The notes beneath the pieces are model-generated. The model did not search any database. It was given only the letters and a program-made list of their open reading frames with translations, and was not told the origin of the DNA. Positions 34,858 to 37,769 of a DNA stretch of 37,769 bases are shown here, piece by piece; position 1 is the first letter of the stretch, and each line of letters opens with the position of its first letter. The stretch is from Truepera sp. (GTDB lineage Bacteria > Deinococcota > Deinococci > Deinococcales > Trueperaceae). The DNA lies in contig JAGXSJ010000054.1 of NCBI GenBank assembly GCA_018333895.1, positions 1 to 37,769 of the forward strand, read 5' to 3'. A program made the translations under genes and the position numbers.

Positions 34858-35405
34858 ATGGTTCGGATCCCCGCTTCGCTGGCGAGGAACTTAACGGCTA
34901 CATCGCGCTCGCTATGCGGGAGTAGCGGGACCAGCAGCGCCTCTGCCGTGATGCCTACCGTCAGCACCCGCTCTGGTAGCTGCGCCAAGAGCCGGTCGTA
35001 ATAGCCCTTGCCGTAACCCAGGCGATGGCCCGCTGCGTCGAAGCAGAGGCCTGGCACCAGCACCAGCTCGAGCCCTGCCGGGTTCATCGCTGGGGCTTGG
35101 GTGGCCGGTTGCAGATAGCCGTAGCGGTGCGGCACCAACTCGCCGGTAAGCAAGCAGACCGTCAAGCCCTCAGGATCGGTCCGGGTCACGTACCAGCATT
35201 TATCGAGCGCGTGCAGTGCCGAGAGGTCGAGCTCGCTGCCAAAAGCCAGATAGCTCAGCACATGACGGGCTGCTCTAAAAGGTAGCCAGGCCCTGAGCTG
35301 TGCTGAGACCGCCTGACTTAGCTGCACGGTGTCGAGGCTGCCGCGCCTAGCTTGGGCCCAGCGGCGCCACTGCGCCTTGCTCTCATGCGGCGCGGGTGGC
35401 TCCAT
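34854..35405 (-). CDS. 5-formyltetrahydrofolate cyclo-ligase
   Basis: The 183-aa enzyme converts 5-formyl-THF to 5,10-methenyl-THF with ATP, returning folate to the one-carbon pool. The family motifs are clear: an N-terminal KAQWRRWAQARR basic helix, LVLVPGLCFDAAGHRLGYGK (about residues 113-132), the GKGYYDRLLAQL phosphate-binding turn, and the VGITAEALLVPLLPHSERDV end. The length is normal. It follows the 3D-domain gene by two bases on the minus strand, so the two are co-transcribed. It converges with fadE, overlapping at 34854-34857. Confidence 0.93.
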   Translation of the reverse strand: MEPPAPHESKAQWRRWAQARRGSLDTVQLSQAVSAQLRAWLPFRAARHVLSYLAFGSELDLSALHALDKCWYVTRTDPEGLTVCLLTGELVPHRYGYLQPATQAPAMNPAGLELVLVPGLCFDAAGHRLGYGKGYYDRLLAQLPERVLTVGITAEALLVPLLPHSERDVAVKFLASEAGIRTI

Positions 35406-35407
35406 GG

Positions 35408-36031
35408 TTAAGGGCGGCGCGGGGCGCTAGCTAAAAGCTGCGGCGTGGCGTCAAAGGGTGCCGCGACCGGCGTCAGCAGCGGGCCGTCACGCCCGTAGCG
35501 CACTACCTCAAGCTCAATTCTGCGCAGCCCCCATCTGATGGCCTCCGAGTAATACTCAAACCAGACATCTATCTGCTGCCGCTTGCGGGGGTGCATGGTG
35601 TCTTCGACGATAAACAGCCCTTGCTGATCGAGCAACGCCTGGAACTTGCCCACACCGCGACCGTGGTGGTAACTACCCAGGTCGCGCAGCCGCACCAGCG
35701 AGCCGTAGGGGATGGTGTTACCCAGCAGGTCGCGGCTCACGGCGATAATGCCGAAGTGCGTTCTGGCGCCGGTAGCCGTGATGTGAGGCTGCGCATCGGT
35801 CTGACTTGTCAGCGAGTTATAGGCGGTAGCCCGCAGCGTCAGGATAGGGAGTGCTGGACCGTGCATGGCCCCCGCGCTAGGCGCTACGCTGCGGGGTATA
35901 ATTAGCAGTTCGATCTGTGGGGTTATGGCCAACGGCAGTTGGCGCTGTTCCTGCGACAGGGCGGCAATCAACAAGGCTATTGCTAAGCCGATAGCGCAGA
36001 GTTTGCTGCTGATGTGCAGAATCATCTGCAC
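35408..36031 (-). CDS. 3D-domain exported protein (probable murein-binding/lytic family)
   Basis: The 207-aa protein starts with a hydrophobic anchor or signal sequence (CAIGLAIALLIAALS, about residues 12-26). The C-terminal half is a 3D domain (named for its three aspartates, as in MltA and YabE): TATGARTHFGIIAVSRDLLG, NTIPYGSLVRLRDLGSYHHG, LFIVEDTMHPRKRQQIDVWF. In this copy the D's in DTM and IDVWF are evident, while the first is less obvious. The domain is found in lytic transglycosylases and resuscitation-type proteins and acts on peptidoglycan. It is the first gene of a two-gene unit with the cyclo-ligase. Confidence 0.85.
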   Translation of the reverse strand: MQMILHISSKLCAIGLAIALLIAALSQEQRQLPLAITPQIELLIIPRSVAPSAGAMHGPALPILTLRATAYNSLTSQTDAQPHITATGARTHFGIIAVSRDLLGNTIPYGSLVRLRDLGSYHHGRGVGKFQALLDQQGLFIVEDTMHPRKRQQIDVWFEYYSEAIRWGLRRIELEVVRYGRDGPLLTPVAAPFDATPQLLASAPRRP

Positions 36032-36216
36032 CTCCAGTTGGCTACCCTAGCATAGTACCATGAGTTTTATGGTGGACCCCCCGAGACTACGACGAAAAAG
36101 GCTGTGATGGACAGTCCTATGACAACCTAAACCGTCTGCCCCACACCCCGATAGCCCGGATGATAAGCTGTCAACGTGCAGGCTTTGCCACCACCCCCTG
36201 ACCGGCCGGGCGCGCC

Positions 36217-36930
36217 ATGATCCGCCACCAGCGTCACCCCCAACAACTGCGCGAGATCCGCGTCACGCCGGGCTTTAGCCGCTATGCCGAGGGCTCGGCC
36301 CTGGTCGAATGGGGCTTTACCAAAGTGTTGGCTACTGTCACCATCGAGAATAAGCTGCCGCCGCATCTGCGCAACGGCAAGCCGCCGCTGGGTTGGCTGA
36401 CCGCCGAGTATTCGCTCTTGCCGCGCAGCACCCAAGAGCGGACTCAGCGCGAACGCCTCTACGCCGGAGGGCGCACCCAGGAGATCCAACGCCTCATCGG
36501 GCGGGCGCTGCGCAGCGTCACCGACTTAAGCCTCTTTGGCGGCAAGACCTTAACTGTGGACGTGGACGTCCTCGAAGCGGACGGCGGGACGCGCTGCGCC
36601 GGTATCGTGGCCGGTTACGCGGCCTTGCACCATGCCGCTAACCGCCTGATCGTCAGCGGTGCGCTGAGCGAGTGGCCGCTGACCCACGAGCTGGCAGCGG
36701 TTTCGGTGGGGGTGGTCGGCGGCACGCCGCTAGTCGACCTCGAGTACGCCGAAGATGTGCGGGCCGAGGTCGATCTGAACGTGGTGGCCACCGCCGACGG
36801 GCAGCTCATTGAGGTGCAAGGCGGCGGTGAAGAGAGGCCGATCTCGGCGGAGCTGTACGTACAGCTGGTGGCCAGCGGGCTCACGGCCATCAAGCAGATC
36901 CTGGACACGATCCGCCCCAGGTTGGGCTGA
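36217..36930 (+). CDS. rph: Ribonuclease PH
   Basis: The 237-aa phosphorolytic exoribonuclease trims tRNA 3' ends. The family pattern is complete: GFSRYAEGSALVEWGFTKVL at the N terminus, LTAEYSLLPRSTQERTQRER (about residues 61-80), the RTQEIQRLIGRALRSVTDL phosphate site, DVDVLEADGGTRCAGIVAGY and the EVQGGGEERPIS end (EVQGT-like motif). Length is typical. It overlaps rdgB by one base (TGATG), and rph-rdgB is a widespread gene pair. The start ATG lies in a GC-rich context without a strong ribosome site; the protein begins at MIRHQRHPQQLREI, so this start seems right. Confidence 0.96.
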   Translation: MIRHQRHPQQLREIRVTPGFSRYAEGSALVEWGFTKVLATVTIENKLPPHLRNGKPPLGWLTAEYSLLPRSTQERTQRERLYAGGRTQEIQRLIGRALRSVTDLSLFGGKTLTVDVDVLEADGGTRCAGIVAGYAALHHAANRLIVSGALSEWPLTHELAAVSVGVVGGTPLVDLEYAEDVRAEVDLNVVATADGQLIEVQGGGEERPISAELYVQLVASGLTAIKQILDTIRPRLG

Positions 36931-37562
36931 TGAGGATCGTTCTAGCTAGCAGCAACCCCGGCAAGCTGCGCGAGTTCGGTGCGGCGCTTAGCGATCTGGG
37001 GCTCGAGCTGGTGGCCATGGCGGCGGTGGGCCTAAGAGCGCTGCCTAAAGAGACGGGCTTTAGCTATGCCGAGAACGCTCTACTGAAAGCCGCGGCGGCG
37101 GCCCTTGACAGCGGCCTGCCGGCGTTAGCCGACGACTCAGGGCTGGAGGTCGAGGCGCTACTCGGCGCGCCGGGCCTCTACTCGGCGCGCTTTGGTGGCG
37201 AGGGCTTAAGCGACGGCGAACGGATCGCCTATCTGCTCAGCCAGCTTAAAGAGACCCCCCGGGCGGCTCGAGCCGCCCGCTTTGTGAGCGTTATGGCGCT
37301 GGCCGTGCCGAGCGGCCGCTTTGAGTTGTTCGAAGGGAGCTGCACGGGCACCATCCTACTGGGACCGCGCGGCGAGGGCGGCTTCGGCTACGACCCGGTC
37401 TTTTACAGCCCCGAGCTGGGTAAGACCTTTGCCGAGGCCGACCTGAGCGAGAAGCAGCGGGTGAGTCACCGCGGACGGGCGCTAGCGCAACTCGCCGCCT
37501 GGTTGCAGCAACCTAGCTCCTGGCAGGTGCTCCGCGAAACTGTCGCCCCGCGCGAGCCCTAA
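36930..37562 (+). CDS. rdgB: XTP/dITP diphosphatase (RdgB/HAM1 family)
   Basis: The 210-aa house-cleaning pyrophosphatase hydrolyses deaminated purine nucleotides (dITP, XTP) to monophosphates, keeping them out of DNA and RNA. Visible motifs are LASSNPGKLREF at the N terminus (residues 4-15), SYAENALLKAAAAALDSGLP, ADDSGLEVEALLGAPGLYSA (about 69-88), the GRFELFEGSCTGTIL segment and GGFGYDPVFYSPELGKTFAE followed by KQRVSHRGRAL. Translation is coupled to rph through the TGATG overlap. Confidence 0.96.
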   Translation: MRIVLASSNPGKLREFGAALSDLGLELVAMAAVGLRALPKETGFSYAENALLKAAAAALDSGLPALADDSGLEVEALLGAPGLYSARFGGEGLSDGERIAYLLSQLKETPRAARAARFVSVMALAVPSGRFELFEGSCTGTILLGPRGEGGFGYDPVFYSPELGKTFAEADLSEKQRVSHRGRALAQLAAWLQQPSSWQVLRETVAPREP

Positions 37563-37590
37563 GCGTTTGGCAAGCCCGTGCCTATCGGGA

Positions 37591-37619
37591 TTGTTACCCG
37601 TTAGGCAGTGATGTATAAT
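37591..37619 (+). promoter_or_regulatory. Promoter for the aldehyde:ferredoxin oxidoreductase-like gene
   Basis: TTGTTA (37591-37596) and a perfect TATAAT (37614-37619) are separated by exactly 17 bases, ending about 61 bases before the ATG at 37681, with AAAGGAG as ribosome site. This is the best sigma70-type promoter in the window. Confidence 0.7.
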
Positions 37620-37680
37620 GACCTCGCACAATTGGATCAACGCCTTGTCCTTGCGCTGAATGCTACGGAAAGGAGCAGTC

Positions 37681-37769
37681 ATGGACCTCAAGGGGTATGC
37701 CAACCGCATCGCTCGTATCGACCTATCGCGCGGTGAGATTAGCTACGAGCCGCTCAACGAAGCCGATGT
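37681..37769 (+). CDS. Aldehyde:ferredoxin oxidoreductase-like protein, N-terminal 29 residues (runs off the right edge)
   Basis: The frame encodes MDLKGYANRIARIDLSRGEI then SYEPLNEAD and continues past the window. This matches the N-terminal strand pattern of the AFOR family (GYxGKIxRVDLSxGxI), tungsten- or molybdenum-bis-pterin enzymes that oxidise aldehydes with ferredoxin. The ATG is set by a good ribosome site (AAAGGAG) and the promoter just upstream. Only ~5% of a typical ~600-residue protein is visible, so no cofactor motifs can be checked. Confidence 0.65.
   Translation, partial: MDLKGYANRIARIDLSRGEISYEPLNEAD

Overview
The window (about 37.8 kb, GC-rich) most resembles a chromosome segment of a Deinococcota bacterium, probably near Truepera. 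The HU protein matches the Thermus/Deinococcus type, the coding style is similar (many GTG starts, GC-rich third positions), and the palindrome GGCTCGAGCC is over-used. The assignment is inferred from protein similarity recalled from memory, not from a search.

Layout. 1-10.3 kb is mostly minus-strand housekeeping: an RNA-methyltransferase fragment, HU, a PlsC-type acyltransferase, a membrane-anchored SurA/PpiD-like isomerase, tRNA-Arg(CCG), an S41 protease, a GerMN-domain protein, two paralogous exported TPR proteins, an internally deleted SDR pseudogene, a TspO-like protein and lumazine synthase. 10.5-15.2 kb holds an exported hypothetical, galE, an SPW-type membrane protein, mobA and a Na/Pi-cotransporter-family protein. 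15.2-17.6 kb is a gene graveyard: fragments of an ABC ATPase, an alcohol dehydrogenase and a PIN toxin (its antitoxin intact), a frameshifted RelE-like toxin and an IS4-type transposase remnant.

17.6-21.05 kb is the most unusual part. I read it as a decayed integron on the minus strand: an integrase pseudogene (intI) that keeps the IntI-specific insertion and C-terminal tail but has lost its catalytic core; an attI-like GTTGGGC site with a candidate cassette promoter; cassette 1 (a 209-aa LamG-like protein); a 125-bp attC; cassette 2 (an LSm-like protein plus a DUF4258/DUF2283 pair); and a second attC split by a broken IS110/IS1111-type element. Integrase and cassettes face the same way, the less common reversed integron arrangement. 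The cassette genes are visibly richer in A+T than the surrounding genes.

From 21.2 kb on: tgt (minus), then a plus-strand fatty-acid/carboxylate block of fadD and a livMHKGF-type ABC transporter, followed by a second unit resembling fadN-fadA-fadE. The first and second units are preceded by nearly the same approximately 97-bp leader (a TGTATACT-N6-AGTATACA palindrome, 20 bp, then a conserved 55-bp block), suggesting common control. The window ends with 5-formyltetrahydrofolate cyclo-ligase and a 3D-domain protein (minus), rph and rdgB (plus), and the first codons of an aldehyde:ferredoxin oxidoreductase behind a near-consensus promoter. Several small repeat families lie between genes: a 126-144 bp hairpin element, an octamer minisatellite, and short inverted repeats that may act as terminators.
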